Assembly (NCBI GenBank): GCA_937930845.1
Contig: CALHBJ010000007.1
Span: forward strand, 279,701 to 343,700
Reading direction: 5' to 3'
Origin: an uncultured Rhizobiaceae group bacterium
GTDB lineage: Bacteria > Pseudomonadota > Alphaproteobacteria > Rhizobiales > Rhizobiaceae
Length of the DNA stretch: 64,000 nucleotides
In this document: positions 53,853-63,843 of the stretch, piece by piece
Numbering within the stretch: the stretch's first letter is position 1
How the letters are laid out: every line of letters starts with the position of its first letter
Position numbers and translations under genes: made by a program
The notes under the pieces: model-generated
What the model was told of the DNA's origin: nothing
What the model saw: the letters and a program-made list of their open reading frames with translations, nothing else
Databases searched by the model: none

Positions 53853-53880
53853 GCAAAAAGCCCCGGTCACCCGGGGCCTT
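53853..53880 (-). terminator. Rho-independent terminator after rplO, inside the ribosomal cluster
   Basis: On the minus strand GCCCCGG, a GTGA tetraloop and CCGGGGC form a perfect seven-base-pair stem (continued by flanking G-C/A-T pairs), followed by TTTTTG. It begins about 15 bases after the rplO stop and lies upstream of secY. Confidence 0.9.
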
Positions 53881-53894
53881 GATGTGTTGCAGGA

Positions 53895-54383
53895 TCAGGC
53901 GTCGGCTTCTTCGGATTTCGCAGGTGCGAGCACCTTCACCGAACCACCCGCTTTCTCGATGGCTGCAATGGCGCTTTTGGAGGCACCGGCAATCTCGAGA
54001 TTGAACTTGCTTTTGGCTTCGCTGCCACCAAGCACACGCACACCATCGCGAACGCGGCGGATAACACCGGCCTCACGAAGAACTTCTGCGGTGATCGGCG
54101 ACTTCACATCCAGCTTTTTCGCTTCCACTGCCTGTTCCAGACGAGCAATGGATACTTCATTATAATCGCTGGTAAACATGGCATTGGAGAAGCCACGCTT
54201 GGGCAAACGGCGGTAGATTGGCATCTGGCCGCCTTCAAAACCGTTGATGGATACGCCGGAACGGGACTTCTGTCCCTTCACGCCGCGGCCAGCTGTTTTG
54301 CCTTTGCCGGAACCGATGCCACGACCAACCCGCTTGCTGGATGGTGTTGCACCATCCTTATCGGAAATACCGTTGAGTTTCAT
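53895..54383 (-). CDS. rplO: 50S ribosomal protein L15
   Basis: 162 residues from ATG 54383, four bases after the rpmD stop. L15 stabilises 23S rRNA late in assembly. N-terminal Gly/Lys-rich part ([20 protein letters not shown]) and [15 protein letters not shown] are characteristic. The C-terminus is slightly extended ([12 protein letters not shown]). Followed by a terminator. Confidence 0.98.
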   Translation of the reverse strand: MKLNGISDKDGATPSSKRVGRGIGSGKGKTAGRGVKGQKSRSGVSINGFEGGQMPIYRRLPKRGFSNAMFTSDYNEVSIARLEQAVEAKKLDVKSPITAEVLREAGVIRRVRDGVRVLGGSEAKSKFNLEIAGASKSAIAAIEKAGGSVKVLAPAKSEEADA

Positions 54384-54387
54384 AAAC

Positions 54388-54576
54388 CTACTCCTCCACC
54401 ACGCGAACGAGGTGAGAAACTTTTCTGATCATGCCACGCACGGAAGGTGTATCTTCCAAAGTGCGGCGGCGGTTCATCTTGTTCAGACCCAGGCCAACCA
54501 GCGTCTGACGCTGATCGTTTGGACGGCGCAATGGGCTACCGATCTGCTGGATCGTAACTGTTTTCTTGTCAGCCAT
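54388..54576 (-). CDS. rpmD: 50S ribosomal protein L30
   Basis: 62 residues from ATG 54576. Bacterial-type short L30: [20 protein letters not shown], then [20 protein letters not shown]. It lies between rpsE and rplO with gaps of 14 and 4 bases, as in other spc operons. Confidence 0.96.
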   Translation of the reverse strand: MADKKTVTIQQIGSPLRRPNDQRQTLVGLGLNKMNRRRTLEDTPSVRGMIRKVSHLVRVVEE

Positions 54577-54590
54577 TTTTCAAAAGCCCC

Positions 54591-55157
54591 TTACTCTTCC
54601 GCACCAATCAGGTCGCGACGGCGCTCCTGCAGTGTGGAATATTTCAGGCCGCGCTGTGCAGCGATGTCTTTTGGGTGCATCTGACGCTTAAGAGCATCAA
54701 ACGTTGCGCGAACCATGTTGTATGGGTTCGAGGAACCCAAGGATTTCGCAACAACATCCGACATGCCAACTGTTTCGAAAACAGCACGCATGGGACCACC
54801 GGCGATGATACCGGTACCGGCAGGTGCCGAACGCAAGATAACCTTACCCGCACCGTGACGTCCGTTGACATCGTGGTGCAATGTGCGGCCATCGCGCAGC
54901 GGCACGAAAATCATGTCGCGCTTTGCAGCTTCAGACGCCTTGCGGATCGCTTCCGGCACTTCCCGTGCTTTACCGTGACCAAAGCCGACGCGGCCCTTTT
55001 GGTCGCCAACAACAACAAGTGCAGCGAAACCGAAACGACGGCCGCCTTTCACCACTTTGGCAACGCGGTTAATGTGTACGAGCTTATCGACGAAACCGTC
55101 GTCTTGCTCTTCCTCGCGACGGTTATTGCGACCGCCCTGCTGAGGTCTTTGTGCCAT
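54591..55157 (-). CDS. rpsE: 30S ribosomal protein S5
   Basis: 188 residues from ATG 55157, preceded by AAGGAACAGGA; the frame is open to 55217 but the extension is not S5-like. S5 supports decoding accuracy at the mRNA entry site. The dsRNA-binding-like N-terminal domain ([19 protein letters not shown]) and the C-terminal [19 protein letters not shown] are conserved. An Arg/Gln/Asn-rich N-terminal leader ([16 protein letters not shown]) is typical of alphaproteobacteria. Confidence 0.97.
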   Translation of the reverse strand: MAQRPQQGGRNNRREEEQDDGFVDKLVHINRVAKVVKGGRRFGFAALVVVGDQKGRVGFGHGKAREVPEAIRKASEAAKRDMIFVPLRDGRTLHHDVNGRHGAGKVILRSAPAGTGIIAGGPMRAVFETVGMSDVVAKSLGSSNPYNMVRATFDALKRQMHPKDIAAQRGLKYSTLQERRRDLIGAEE

Positions 55158-55240
55158 ATCCTGTTCCTTATTCTTTTCCGGGTGCACAAACATTTGTTGG
55201 CCCAACATGTGGGCCAACGGCGATACGGATCAATGTCCGC

Positions 55241-55594
55241 TTAAAACTTCAGACCGCCCTCACGGGCAGCATCTGCAAGTGCCTTGACGCGGCCATGGTA
55301 CAAAAACGCACCACGGTCGAAGATGACGTCTTCAACACCGGCTTTTTTGGCGCGGTCTGCAACCAGTTTACCAACGGCTTCAGCAGCCGAGATATTGCCA
55401 CCACTGCCTTTAACGTCTTTGTCCAGGGTAGATGCAGCAGCAAGTGTCTTGCCGTTCAGATCATCAATCACCTGCGCATAGATATTGGCGTTGGAACGGT
55501 GCACGCTCAGGCGCGGGCGACCATTGGCAACTTTTTTCAAGCTGCGGCGAACGCGGGCAGCGCGGCGCTGCTTTGTAGATAATGAGTTGGCCAT
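55241..55594 (-). CDS. rplR: 50S ribosomal protein L18
   Basis: 117 residues from ATG 55594. L18 binds 5S rRNA with L5 and L25. Conserved: [36 protein letters not shown] and the C-terminal [20 protein letters not shown]. Gap of six bases to rplF. Confidence 0.97.
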   Translation of the reverse strand: MANSLSTKQRRAARVRRSLKKVANGRPRLSVHRSNANIYAQVIDDLNGKTLAAASTLDKDVKGSGGNISAAEAVGKLVADRAKKAGVEDVIFDRGAFLYHGRVKALADAAREGGLKF

Positions 55595-55600
55595 GATGCT

Positions 55601-56134
55601 CTACTTCTTCTTGCCTTCTTTGCGGAAGATTGTCTCATCCGCATATTTAACACCCTTGCCCTTATAAGGCTCCGGCGGACGATATGCGCGAATTTCTGCA
55701 GCCGCCTGACCAACAACCTGCTTGTCGTGGCCATTAATGACGATTTCAGTCGGTTTCGGGCATGTGACGGTTACGCCCTGGGGCGGCTCATAAACCACCT
55801 CATGGCTGAAGCCAAGCGAGAGCTGAACATTGCTGCCCTGCATCGCGGCACGGTAACCAACGCCGTTAATTTCCAGACGCTTCTCAAAACCATCTTTCAC
55901 GCCGGTGAAGATGTTTTCAATCATGGTCCGTGACATGCCCCAAAAGGAACGTGCCTGTTTTGAATTGTCTTTTGGATCAACAGAGACGACACCGTCTTCC
56001 AGTTTCACCAGAACCTGTTCGTTGACCGTAAAGCTCAACTCACCTTTTGGTCCTTTGGCTGTAACGGTCTGACCGTCCAGGGATGCGGTTACGCCCTCTG
56101 GGACACTGACCGGCTTTTTACCAATACGTGACAT
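55601..56134 (-). CDS. rplF: 50S ribosomal protein L6
   Basis: 177 residues from ATG 56134. Two-domain L6 fold near the sarcin-ricin loop: [15 protein letters not shown] at the start, [20 protein letters not shown] centrally, and the C-terminal [19 protein letters not shown], which is the family signature. Confidence 0.98.
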   Translation of the reverse strand: MSRIGKKPVSVPEGVTASLDGQTVTAKGPKGELSFTVNEQVLVKLEDGVVSVDPKDNSKQARSFWGMSRTMIENIFTGVKDGFEKRLEINGVGYRAAMQGSNVQLSLGFSHEVVYEPPQGVTVTCPKPTEIVINGHDKQVVGQAAAEIRAYRPPEPYKGKGVKYADETIFRKEGKKK

Positions 56135-56201
56135 TGTTCTATTGCCTGTTCTTCTTCGGGCATATCAGCCCAAGATCATGTGTGTTTGCGCGCGCCCGAC
56201 C

Positions 56202-56600
56202 TTAGAAGATCTGGCAAAGCACCTCGCCGCCGACATTCTTGTCACGCGCATCATGGTCCGCCATCACACCTTGTGGTGTTGAGAGGATGGAAATGCCAAG
56301 GCCATTGGCCACGCGCGGCAAGTTCTTGACCGACGAATAAACGCGGCGGCCAGGCTTTGAAATACGTGTGATCTCGCGGATCACCGGAGCACCTTCGAAA
56401 TACTTAAGCTCGATTTCAATCTCGGCTTTGCCGTTACCAAAATCAGTGCGGGAATAGCCACGGATATAGCCTTCAGCTTCCAGCACATCCAGCACACTTG
56501 CACGCAGGTTAGAAGCAGGCGTTGCCACCTTGCCTTTACCGCGCATCAGGCCGTTACGAATACGGGTGAGCATATCACCAATTGGATCGTTCATAGACAT
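56202..56600 (-). CDS. rpsH: 30S ribosomal protein S8
   Basis: 132 residues from ATG 56600 (ATG 56594 possible). S8 organises the central domain of 16S rRNA and in E. coli represses the spc operon by binding its mRNA near rplE. Conserved [15 protein letters not shown] at the start and [20 protein letters not shown] at the end. Confidence 0.98.
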   Translation of the reverse strand: MSMNDPIGDMLTRIRNGLMRGKGKVATPASNLRASVLDVLEAEGYIRGYSRTDFGNGKAEIEIELKYFEGAPVIREITRISKPGRRVYSSVKNLPRVANGLGISILSTPQGVMADHDARDKNVGGEVLCQIF

Positions 56601-56613
56601 CTAATGCGCCCCC

Positions 56614-56919
56614 TTACCAGCTGGATTTCACGAGGCCGGGAATAAGGCCCTTGGAACCCAATTCACGCAGCGCGATACGGGAAAGACCCATTTTGCGATA
56701 ATAAGCACGTGGACGACCGGAAACCGCGCAACGGTTGCGCAGGCGAATCTTGGCACCATTGCGGGGCATTTCAGACAATGCCAGCTGGGCCTTAAAGCGC
56801 TCTTCAATCGGCAATGAGCGGTTGGAGATGATTGCTTTCAACTCCGCACGCTTCTTTGCATATTTTGCGACAAGACGTTTCTTCTTGTCATTATTCTGGA
56901 TGGCACTCACTTTTGCCAT
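56614..56919 (-). CDS. rpsN: 30S ribosomal protein S14 (zinc-free type)
   Basis: 101 residues from ATG 56919. The long form without the CxxC zinc motifs, as in E. coli; ends [17 protein letters not shown] and PGLVKSSW. S14 is a late-assembling protein of the 30S head. Gap of 86 bases to rplE. Confidence 0.97.
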   Translation of the reverse strand: MAKVSAIQNNDKKKRLVAKYAKKRAELKAIISNRSLPIEERFKAQLALSEMPRNGAKIRLRNRCAVSGRPRAYYRKMGLSRIALRELGSKGLIPGLVKSSW

Positions 56920-57005
56920 AGGTTCATCCTCTATATTCGTTTGCCGTTACGACCGGGCACCATTGCCGGTCCGGTAAAAATTTTAAGTGGCTTGCCGTTT
57001 CCGGA

Positions 57006-57581
57006 TCAGGCCGCCTGTTCTTTTTCAACCGGGAAAGGGAAGTTGAAAGCACGCAGCAGTTCGCGCGCCTCATCATCCGAATCAGCCGTCGTGCAGACGA
57101 TGACGTCCATGCCCCAGATCTGATCTACCTTGTCGTAGTTGATCTCTGGAAACACGATATGTTCCTTGATGCCCATAGCAAAATTGCCACGGCCGTCAAA
57201 GCTTTTGGGGTTCAGGCCGCGGAAGTCACGCACACGCGGAAGCGCGATAGTGATCAAACGGTCCAGGAATTCGTACATCTGCGCGCCGCGCAGAGTTACT
57301 TTTGCACCCAGTGGCATCTGTTCACGCACTTTAAAGCCAGCAATGGACTTCTTGGCGCGGGTCACAACAGCCTTCTGGCCTGCAATCAGGGTCAGATCGT
57401 CAGCAGCGGTCTGGGCCTTCTTGGAATCCGCAGTGGATTCACCAACGCCCATATTGATGACAATCTTGTCCAGGCGCGGCATTTGCATGACGTTCTTGTA
57501 ACCGAACTTTTCCTGCATCTGCTTGCGCACAGACTCATCGTAAAATTTCTTGAGCCGTGGCTCTTTTGCGGCTTCAGCCAT
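57006..57581 (-). CDS. rplE: 50S ribosomal protein L5
   Basis: 191 residues from ATG 57581, overlapping the rplX stop by eight bases. L5 binds 5S rRNA and contacts P-site tRNA and S13. Conserved: [35 protein letters not shown] and the C-terminal [20 protein letters not shown]. Confidence 0.98.
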   Translation of the reverse strand: MAEAAKEPRLKKFYDESVRKQMQEKFGYKNVMQMPRLDKIVINMGVGESTADSKKAQTAADDLTLIAGQKAVVTRAKKSIAGFKVREQMPLGAKVTLRGAQMYEFLDRLITIALPRVRDFRGLNPKSFDGRGNFAMGIKEHIVFPEINYDKVDQIWGMDVIVCTTADSDDEARELLRAFNFPFPVEKEQAA

Positions 57582-57888
57582 CGATCAAATCTCCTGAACG
57601 CTTGGCGAAACGCACTTTCGTGCCATCGTCCTTGGTTTTGATACCAACGCGGGTTGGCTTGCCGTCTTTAGGATCAGCAAGTGCCACATTGGAAATGTGC
57701 AACGAGGCTTCCTTGGCGACGATACCGCCTTCGGAAGTCTGCGACTGTTTGGTATGACGCTTGACCATATTGATGCCCTGCACCAACACGCGGTCCGTCT
57801 TTGTGATCATTTCAAGAACAGTGCCCGTGCGGCCCTTGTCCTTACCTGTCAAAACGACGACGTTGTCGCCCTTTTTGATCTTGTTCAT
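57574..57888 (-). CDS. rplX: 50S ribosomal protein L24
   Basis: 104 residues from ATG 57888. Assembly initiator protein near the tunnel exit; KOW motif in [18 protein letters not shown], then [20 protein letters not shown]. Its end overlaps the rplE start, implying translational coupling. Confidence 0.97.
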   Translation of the reverse strand: MNKIKKGDNVVVLTGKDKGRTGTVLEMITKTDRVLVQGINMVKRHTKQSQTSEGGIVAKEASLHISNVALADPKDGKPTRVGIKTKDDGTKVRFAKRSGDLIDG

Positions 57889-57921
57889 AACGTGTTCCTT
57901 TTCGCTCCGCTGGGGCGGCTC

Positions 57922-58290
57922 TTACAGCACTTCCGGTGCAAGCGAGATGATCTTCATGTGCTTCTTGGCACGCAGCTCACGAGGCACTGGGCCAAAGATA
58001 CGTGTTCCGGTGGGCTCACCTTTACCGTCAATCAAAACAGCCGAATTGCTGTCAAAACGAATGACGCTGCCGTCGGCGCGCTGGATGTCCTTCGCGGTGC
58101 GGACGACAACGGCTTTCACCACATCGCCTTTTTTAACACGGCCGCGCGGAATAGCTTCTTTAACGGAAGCAACGATAATGTCGCCCACGCCTGCATATTT
58201 CCGCTTCGAGCCGCCAAGCACTTTGATGCACATGACGCGGCGCGCGCCAGAATTGTCGGCGACGTCCAGGTTAGTTTGCATCTGAATCAT
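57922..58290 (-). CDS. rplN: 50S ribosomal protein L14
   Basis: 122 residues from ATG 58290. Starts [20 protein letters not shown] and ends [15 protein letters not shown] (here [18 protein letters not shown]), both diagnostic. L14 forms part of the intersubunit bridge B8 and binds the silencing factor RsfS. A 99-base gap separates it from rpsQ. Confidence 0.98.
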   Translation of the reverse strand: MIQMQTNLDVADNSGARRVMCIKVLGGSKRKYAGVGDIIVASVKEAIPRGRVKKGDVVKAVVVRTAKDIQRADGSVIRFDSNSAVLIDGKGEPTGTRIFGPVPRELRAKKHMKIISLAPEVL

Positions 58291-58389
58291 GGCATTTCTC
58301 TTCTTTTATCTTCGCAGCCGTTGCCGGCATGCTGGCCATTTGAAGGGCGGTTGAAAGCCCCTGCTCTGTTACTGGATGTATTGCGCCAA

Positions 58390-58620
58390 TCAGGCGTCAA
58401 CAACAACCCAGCATTTGTCCTTAGAGATTGGCTTGCTTTCCTCAATGGAAACCATGTCACCAACCTTTTTGGCATTCGTTTCGTCATGCGCCTTGTAGTT
58501 CTTGGAACGGCGCACCGTCTTTTTGAACAGTGGGTGTGTAAAGCGACGCTCTACCTTCACCACGACAGTCTTGTCGTTCTTGTCGGAGACGACTGTGCCC
58601 TGCAAAATTCGTTTCGGCAT
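58390..58620 (-). CDS. rpsQ: 30S ribosomal protein S17
   Basis: 76 residues from ATG 58620. OB-fold 16S rRNA-binding protein: [40 protein letters not shown] and [15 protein letters not shown] are conserved. Follows rpmC after 12 bases. Confidence 0.97.
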   Translation of the reverse strand: MPKRILQGTVVSDKNDKTVVVKVERRFTHPLFKKTVRRSKNYKAHDETNAKKVGDMVSIEESKPISKDKCWVVVDA

Positions 58621-58632
58621 ATCTGGTGTTCC

Positions 58633-58845
58633 TTACGCTTCCGTGGAAGCGGCAGCTTCCGCCTGCTTCACGCGGGCAATAGTCTGAATGCGTGCAATGT
58701 CGCGACGCAACTGGCGCATACGCGCGGTATTTTCCAGCTGCCCTGTGGCGCGCTGAAATCGCAGGTTGAACTGCTCTTTCTTCATCTTGACCAGCTCGTC
58801 TTTCATCTGGTCTTCGCTCATTGCGCGAATATCGCTGGGCTTCAT
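58633..58845 (-). CDS. rpmC: 50S ribosomal protein L29
   Basis: 70 residues from ATG 58845 (start [13 protein letters not shown]), with GAGG upstream; the frame is open to 58875. Two-helix protein at the tunnel exit where SRP and trigger factor dock; conserved [20 protein letters not shown] and [16 protein letters not shown]. Confidence 0.96.
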   Translation of the reverse strand: MKPSDIRAMSEDQMKDELVKMKKEQFNLRFQRATGQLENTARMRQLRRDIARIQTIARVKQAEAAASTEA

Positions 58846-58892
58846 TGCCTCAACCTCTCTTAAAGCCGGAGCCACCGTATTGGTGCTTCCGA

Positions 58893-59306
58893 TTAGTCCT
58901 GAATTCGTTGAACAAACTTGGTCTTCACAGACAGCTTCATCGCTCCAAGGCGCAGGGCCTCACGGGCGATGGGCTCGGAAACACCATCGATTTCAAACAT
59001 GATCCGGCCTGGTGCCACACGGGCCGCCCAATATTCTGGCGAACCCTTACCCTTACCCATACGAACCTCGGTCGGTTTAGACGAGATTGGCAGGTCTGGG
59101 AAGATGCGAATCCACACACGACCGGCACGTTTCATGTGACGGGTGATGGCACGACGGGCCGCTTCGATCTGGCGAGCGTTGATCCGGTTTGGCTCAAGCG
59201 CTTTCAAACCATACTGACCGAAAGTCAGCGATGTTCCGCCCTTGGCATTGCCATGGATACGGCCCTTGTGGGCCTTGCGGAATTTTGTGCGTTTTGGTTG
59301 CAACAT
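58893..59306 (-). CDS. rplP: 50S ribosomal protein L16
   Basis: 137 residues from ATG 59306. L16 organises the A-site region of the peptidyl transferase centre. Starts [19 protein letters not shown] and contains [20 protein letters not shown]; the conserved Arg in this last stretch is the hydroxylation site in some bacteria. Confidence 0.98.
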   Translation of the reverse strand: MLQPKRTKFRKAHKGRIHGNAKGGTSLTFGQYGLKALEPNRINARQIEAARRAITRHMKRAGRVWIRIFPDLPISSKPTEVRMGKGKGSPEYWAARVAPGRIMFEIDGVSEPIAREALRLGAMKLSVKTKFVQRIQD

Positions 59307-59336
59307 TGTTCTTTACCTCGTTCCCGGTTTCGCCGC

Positions 59337-60047
59337 TTAATTGCGCGGCGGACGACGGTTACCACCGCCACCGGATTCCTGGGATTCAACCGAACGACGT
59401 TCTGACGCCATTGGATCGTGCTCCAGAATTTCACCTTTGAAGATCCACACCTTCACGCCGCAGATACCGTAAGCGGTGTCCGCTTCAGCAACGCCGTAAT
59501 CGATGTCAGCGCGCAAGGTATGCAACGGCACACGGCCTTCGCGATACCATTCCATACGCGCAATTTCTGCACCGCCAAGACGACCGCCACAGTTGATACG
59601 AATACCACCTGCACCCAGACGAATGGCTGACTGAACCGCCCGCTTCATGGCACGACGGAAAGCGATACGACGTTCCAGCTGCTGCGCGATGGACTGTGCA
59701 ACGATGGTGGCGTCAACTTCGGGCTTGCGGATTTCAAGAATGTTCAGCGAAACTTCAGCTTCAGTCATCGACTGAATCTTCTTTTTCAGTTTCTCAATAT
59801 CCGCGCCCTTCTTACCAATGATCAGGCCAGGACGGCCGGAATGAATGGTGATGCGGCATTTCTTGTGGGGACGCTCAATCACAACTTTGGAAATCGAAGC
59901 CGCTTTCAGCTCAGACATCACATAATTGCGGATCGTCAGGTCTTCCTGCAACAGCGTGCTGTAATCGCCCTTAGTGGCGAACCAGCGGGAATCCCAGGTG
60001 CGGTTGATGCCGAGACGAAGCCCGATCGGATTGATCTTCTGACCCAT
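59337..60047 (-). CDS. rpsC: 30S ribosomal protein S3
   Basis: 236 residues from ATG 60047, overlapping the rplV stop by one base. Lines the mRNA entry channel and has helicase activity with S4 and S5. KH domain with [19 protein letters not shown]-terminal domain with [20 protein letters not shown]. The Gly/Arg/Asn tail ([12 protein letters not shown]) is common in alphaproteobacteria. Confidence 0.98.
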   Translation of the reverse strand: MGQKINPIGLRLGINRTWDSRWFATKGDYSTLLQEDLTIRNYVMSELKAASISKVVIERPHKKCRITIHSGRPGLIIGKKGADIEKLKKKIQSMTEAEVSLNILEIRKPEVDATIVAQSIAQQLERRIAFRRAMKRAVQSAIRLGAGGIRINCGGRLGGAEIARMEWYREGRVPLHTLRADIDYGVAEADTAYGICGVKVWIFKGEILEHDPMASERRSVESQESGGGGNRRPPRN

Positions 60048-60433
60048 TATGCGGCCTCCTCTTCTTCGACTTCACGCACGATGATCGTCAGGTGCGCAAA
60101 TGGCTTTTGAATGCGGCTTGCCTTACCACGGCCACGGGCCATGAAACGCTTCATCACAATCGAATGGCCCACATGAGCTTCGGCAACCACAAGGCTGTCC
60201 ACATCCAGGTCATGATTGTTTTCCGCATTGGCAATCGCCGATTGCAGGCATTTGCGAACGGTCTCGGCGATCCGTTTGGAGGAGAACTCCAGATCGGACA
60301 ACGCGCGGGACGCTTTCTTACCGCGAATAAGCTGGGCGACAAGGTTCAGCTTCTGCGGCGACACGCGGATCATCCGGTGCACTGCTTTAGCTTCATTATC
60401 GGCGAGCTGTCTTTCAAGCTTGGGCTTACCCAT
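60047..60433 (-). CDS. rplV: 50S ribosomal protein L22
   Basis: 128 residues from ATG 60433. Its extended hairpin lines the constriction of the exit tunnel and is a site of macrolide resistance mutations. Conserved [20 protein letters not shown] and the hairpin region [21 protein letters not shown]. Confidence 0.97.
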   Translation of the reverse strand: MGKPKLERQLADNEAKAVHRMIRVSPQKLNLVAQLIRGKKASRALSDLEFSSKRIAETVRKCLQSAIANAENNHDLDVDSLVVAEAHVGHSIVMKRFMARGRGKASRIQKPFAHLTIIVREVEEEEAA

Positions 60434-60436
60434 GAC

Positions 60437-60715
60437 TTACTTCCTTTTCGCCTTCTTGTCCGCACCATGACCGTAATAGGTACGGGACGGAGCGTATTCG
60501 CCAAATTTCTGACCAACCATGTCCTCAGAGACATTAACCGGAATGTGCTTGTGGCCGTTATAAACGCCAAAAGTCAGTCCGATGAACTGGGGCATGATAG
60601 TGGAGCGACGGCTCCAGGTCTTGATCACTTCATTGCGGCCGCCTTCGCGTACCTTCTCAGCTTTTTTGAGAAGATAGCCATCGACAAACGGACCTTTCCA
60701 GACAGAACGTGCCAA
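60437..60715 (-). CDS. rpsS: 30S ribosomal protein S19
   Basis: 92 residues from ATG 60715. Head protein near the A-site finger; starts [20 protein letters not shown] and includes [19 protein letters not shown] and [14 protein letters not shown], all family signatures. Confidence 0.98.
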   Translation of the reverse strand: MARSVWKGPFVDGYLLKKAEKVREGGRNEVIKTWSRRSTIMPQFIGLTFGVYNGHKHIPVNVSEDMVGQKFGEYAPSRTYYGHGADKKAKRK

Positions 60716-60727
60716 GGTGATACTTCC

Positions 60728-61561
60728 TTATTTCTTGCGCTGGTGGCGCGAGCGCATGATGAATTTGTCCGTGGTCTTGTTAGACCGCGTGCGCTTGCCT
60801 TTTGTGGGTTTACCCCATGGCGTCACAGGATGACGACCACCGGACGTACGACCTTCACCACCACCGTGGGGGTGATCGATCGGGTTCATGGCAACACCAC
60901 GTACTTTCGGGCGATTACCATACCAGCGATTGCGGCCGGCTTTACCCATATTGGTGTTGGAATTGTCTGGATTTGACACGGCACCGATTGTGGCCATGCA
61001 GGTTCCCAGGATCAAACGCTGCTCACCGGAGTTCAGACGCAGGATGGCGTAAGGGCCATCACGACCGACCAACTGGGCATAGGTGCCAGCAGAGCGGGCA
61101 ATCTGACCGCCCTTACCCGGCTTCATTTCCACATTGTGGATAATGGTGCCCACTGGGATCGCCGAAAGCGGCATCGCATTGCCCGGCTTCACGTCAGCAG
61201 AAGCTGCCGAGATAACCTTGTCACCTTCAGTCAAACGCTGGGGTGCCAAAATGTAAGCCAGCTCGCCATCATCATATTTGATGAGCGCGATGAACGCCGT
61301 GCGGTTTGGATCATATTCCAGACGCTCGACAGTACCGACCACATCCATCTTGCCGCGCTTGAAATCGATCTTGCGGTAAGAACGTTTGTGACCGCCACCA
61401 ATGCCGCGCGAAGTCAGGCGACCTGCATTGTTGCGCCCACCGGATTTGGTAAGGCCTTCGGTCAAAGTCTTGACCGGCTTACCCTTCCACAAGCCATCGC
61501 GCGAAACGATGACAAGCTGGCGGGTACCAGGCGTCATGGGTCTAAATTTTTTCAGGGCCAT
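60728..61561 (-). CDS. rplB: 50S ribosomal protein L2
   Basis: 277 residues from ATG 61561. Required for subunit association and peptidyl transfer. The most conserved loop, [18 protein letters not shown] with the key His, is intact; the start [17 protein letters not shown] and the end [15 protein letters not shown] are typical. Confidence 0.98.
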   Translation of the reverse strand: MALKKFRPMTPGTRQLVIVSRDGLWKGKPVKTLTEGLTKSGGRNNAGRLTSRGIGGGHKRSYRKIDFKRGKMDVVGTVERLEYDPNRTAFIALIKYDDGELAYILAPQRLTEGDKVISAASADVKPGNAMPLSAIPVGTIIHNVEMKPGKGGQIARSAGTYAQLVGRDGPYAILRLNSGEQRLILGTCMATIGAVSNPDNSNTNMGKAGRNRWYGNRPKVRGVAMNPIDHPHGGGEGRTSGGRHPVTPWGKPTKGKRTRSNKTTDKFIMRSRHQRKK

Positions 61562-61565
61562 GGTC

Positions 61566-61859
61566 TTACAGTCCTGTGGTTACGTCGATCGACTGGCCTT
61601 CGGCCAATGTCACGAATGCGAGTTTTTTGTCGCTCTGCTTGCCCAGATGCCCGCGGAACCGCTTCACCTTACCCTTGCGGATCGTGGTGTTTACAGCAGT
61701 TACCTTGACACCAAACAGTGCTTCAACAGCACGTTTGATTTCAGGCTTGGACGCATCACGCGCGACGTTGAAAACAACCTGATTGGCTTCAGCAGCCAGG
61801 GTCGCCTTTTCGGTGATCGCCGGAGAGACGATCACGTCATAATTGCGGATATCACTCAT
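61566..61859 (-). CDS. rplW: 50S ribosomal protein L23
   Basis: 97 residues from ATG 61859, overlapping the rplD stop by four bases. Tunnel-exit protein and docking site for trigger factor and SRP; conserved [20 protein letters not shown] and [16 protein letters not shown]. Confidence 0.97.
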   Translation of the reverse strand: MSDIRNYDVIVSPAITEKATLAAEANQVVFNVARDASKPEIKRAVEALFGVKVTAVNTTIRKGKVKRFRGHLGKQSDKKLAFVTLAEGQSIDVTTGL

Positions 61860-62476
61860 TTGAAACGCTCCTCAAGAGCGTCAACGGCAGCCTTGGACAA
61901 CACAAGCGTGTTGCGGCGAAGGATGTCGTAGACGTTGATGCCCTGCACCGGCAGCACATCAATGTTTGGAATGTTCTGGGCAGCCAGCTTGAAATTGGCA
62001 TCCAGTTCAGCACCACCAATCATCAGCGCGTTGCTGATGCCGAGTTTCCCAAACTGACCGCGCAATGCAGCAGTTTTAGGCTCCTTGGCAGCCAGATCAT
62101 CAAGAACAACCAGTGTGCCATCCTTAACCTTGGCAGAGATTGCGTGGCGCAAAGCCAAAGCCCTGAACTTCTTGGGAAGGTCATGGCTGTGGTCGCGAGA
62201 CTGTGGGCCATGCGCCTTACCACCACCACGAAACTGTGGAGCGGATGCGGCGTGGTGACGGGCATTACCAGTACCTTTTTGGCGATACAGCCGGGCACCG
62301 GTACGGTCCACATCGGAACGACCCTGTGTCTGGTGTGTGCCCTGACGTGCCTTGGCACGCTGGTAACGCACCATGCGCTGCAAAATATCCTGGCGCGGCT
62401 CAAGACCAAAGATGGCGTCGGAAACGCTCACTTTACCGGACTTGGCACCGTCGAGTTTGGTGACTTCAATATCCAT
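61856..62476 (-). CDS. rplD: 50S ribosomal protein L4
   Basis: 206 residues from ATG 62476, sharing one base with the rplC stop. L4 lines the exit tunnel and, in E. coli, represses the S10 operon. The long loop reads [20 protein letters not shown], with [19 protein letters not shown] following. Confidence 0.97.
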   Translation of the reverse strand: MDIEVTKLDGAKSGKVSVSDAIFGLEPRQDILQRMVRYQRAKARQGTHQTQGRSDVDRTGARLYRQKGTGNARHHAASAPQFRGGGKAHGPQSRDHSHDLPKKFRALALRHAISAKVKDGTLVVLDDLAAKEPKTAALRGQFGKLGISNALMIGGAELDANFKLAAQNIPNIDVLPVQGINVYDILRRNTLVLSKAAVDALEERFK

Positions 62477-63300
62477 TATTCAGCGCCTCCCTCTTTCCCT
62501 GCATCGCTTGCAGCAGCATCTGCTGCAGCTTCCTGCTCAGCCTGCTGGGCTGCCTGCACTTCTGCTGCAGCTTCTTCGGCCATCGCAGCTTCGGCATTTG
62601 CCGCAGCTTCTTCAGCAGCTTCCGCATCACGGCGGCGGGCGGCTGGGAAAATGGCATCGGGGTGAACCGGCTTTTTAACAGCATCTTTCAGTGTTACCCA
62701 GCTGCCCTTTGATCCAGGCACTGCGCCCTTCACAAGGATCAAACCGCGATCCACATCAACCTGCACAACCTGAAGGTTTTGCGTTGTCACCCGGGTGTTG
62801 CCCATGTGACCGGCCATTTTCTTGCCCTTAAACACCTTACCGGGATCCTGGCACTGACCAGTCGAACCGTGGGAACGGTGCGACACGGACACGCCGTGGG
62901 AAGCACGAAGGCCGCCAAAGTTGTGGCGTTTCATAGCACCGGCAAAACCCTTACCAACGGTTGTTCCGGTGACGTCCACAAACTGACCGGGCATATAATG
63001 GGCGGCAATAATTTCCGCGCCAACCGGCAGCATGTTTTCTTCGCTCACACGGAACTCGGCAAGCTTGCGCTTGGGCTCCACCTTGGCAACGGCAAAGTGG
63101 CCGCGCATAGGCTTGGAAACATTTTTCACTTTGGCTTTACCCGCGCCCAGCTGGACAGCGGTATAGCCGTTTTTTTCTTGGGTACGTTGGGAAACGACCT
63201 GAACCTTCTCCATACGGAGAACGGTTACCGGAACATTCACACCTTCATCGGTGTAAATCCGGGTCATCCCAACCTTCTGTGCAATCACGCCTGAGCGCAT
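62476..63300 (-). CDS. rplC: 50S ribosomal protein L3 with long Ala/Glu-rich tail
   Basis: 274 residues from ATG 63300. L3 initiates 50S assembly and reaches the peptidyl transferase centre; the core shows [20 protein letters not shown], the tip sequence [20 protein letters not shown] with the Gln that is methylated in some bacteria, and [16 protein letters not shown]. After about residue 225 an Ala/Glu-rich extension of about 50 residues follows ([18 protein letters not shown] and on), absent from the E. coli protein (209 residues). A 123-base gap precedes it. Confidence 0.97.
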   Translation of the reverse strand: MRSGVIAQKVGMTRIYTDEGVNVPVTVLRMEKVQVVSQRTQEKNGYTAVQLGAGKAKVKNVSKPMRGHFAVAKVEPKRKLAEFRVSEENMLPVGAEIIAAHYMPGQFVDVTGTTVGKGFAGAMKRHNFGGLRASHGVSVSHRSHGSTGQCQDPGKVFKGKKMAGHMGNTRVTTQNLQVVQVDVDRGLILVKGAVPGSKGSWVTLKDAVKKPVHPDAIFPAARRRDAEAAEEAAANAEAAMAEEAAAEVQAAQQAEQEAAADAAASDAGKEGGAE

Positions 63301-63423
63301 TGGTCCGTTCCTTTTTCAGGCAGGAGGATCATGTCCATTAGGAAGATGATCACTGCCCCACTTGTTGTTCTTTTGCCCCGGCTCCCAGAAAACCTTCTGC
63401 GCACCGGGACATGGATTTGCTCG

Positions 63424-63732
63424 TTAAAGCTTGATTTCCACGTCGACACCGGCGGCCAGGTCGAGCTTCATTAGCGCGTCCACAGTCTGTGGTGTTGGAT
63501 CGACGATGTCGAGCAAGCGCTTATGGGTGCGCATTTCAAACTGCTCGCGGCTTTTCTTATCGATATGGGGTGAGCGGTTCACCGTGTAACGCTCGATGCG
63601 TGTCGGCAAAGGCACCGGTCCACGAACCTGAGCACCCGTCCGCTTGGCTGTCGAAACGATTTCTTTCGCCGACGAGTCAAGGATGCGGTGGTCGAACGCT
63701 TTCAGGCGAATACGGATATTCTGTCCGTTCAT
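63424..63732 (-). CDS. rpsJ: 30S ribosomal protein S10
   Basis: 102 residues from ATG 63732. Starts [19 protein letters not shown] and includes [21 protein letters not shown] and the C-terminal [16 protein letters not shown]. It is also NusE, the antitermination partner of NusB. First gene of the S10 operon, separated from tuf by a strong terminator. Confidence 0.98.
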   Translation of the reverse strand: MNGQNIRIRLKAFDHRILDSSAKEIVSTAKRTGAQVRGPVPLPTRIERYTVNRSPHIDKKSREQFEMRTHKRLLDIVDPTPQTVDALMKLDLAAGVDVEIKL

Positions 63733-63791
63733 GTCGCGTAGTCCTTACTGTTGATGGCTGCCGAGCAGATCCTGGCTGCCGTCAAACTGTC

Positions 63792-63830
63792 AAAAAAATG
63801 TGCGGGGCAGTTATTGTTCTGCCCCGCACG
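63792..63830 (-). terminator. Rho-independent terminator of tuf
   Basis: On the minus strand GTGCGGGGCAG and CTGCCCCGCAC form a perfect 11-base-pair stem with an eight-base loop, followed after CA-free junction by seven Ts. It lies about 15 bases after the tuf stop and upstream of rpsJ. A TTGACA hexamer overlaps its distal edge (63793-63788) and could be the -35 of an rpsJ promoter, though the matching -10 is poor. Confidence 0.93.
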
Positions 63831-63843
63831 CGGGTCTTGTCGA

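Noticed and set aside
57697..58863. 388-codon plus-strand frame across rplX-rplN-rpsQ-rpmC
   Set aside because: It is antisense to four certain ribosomal protein genes and encodes nothing recognisable.
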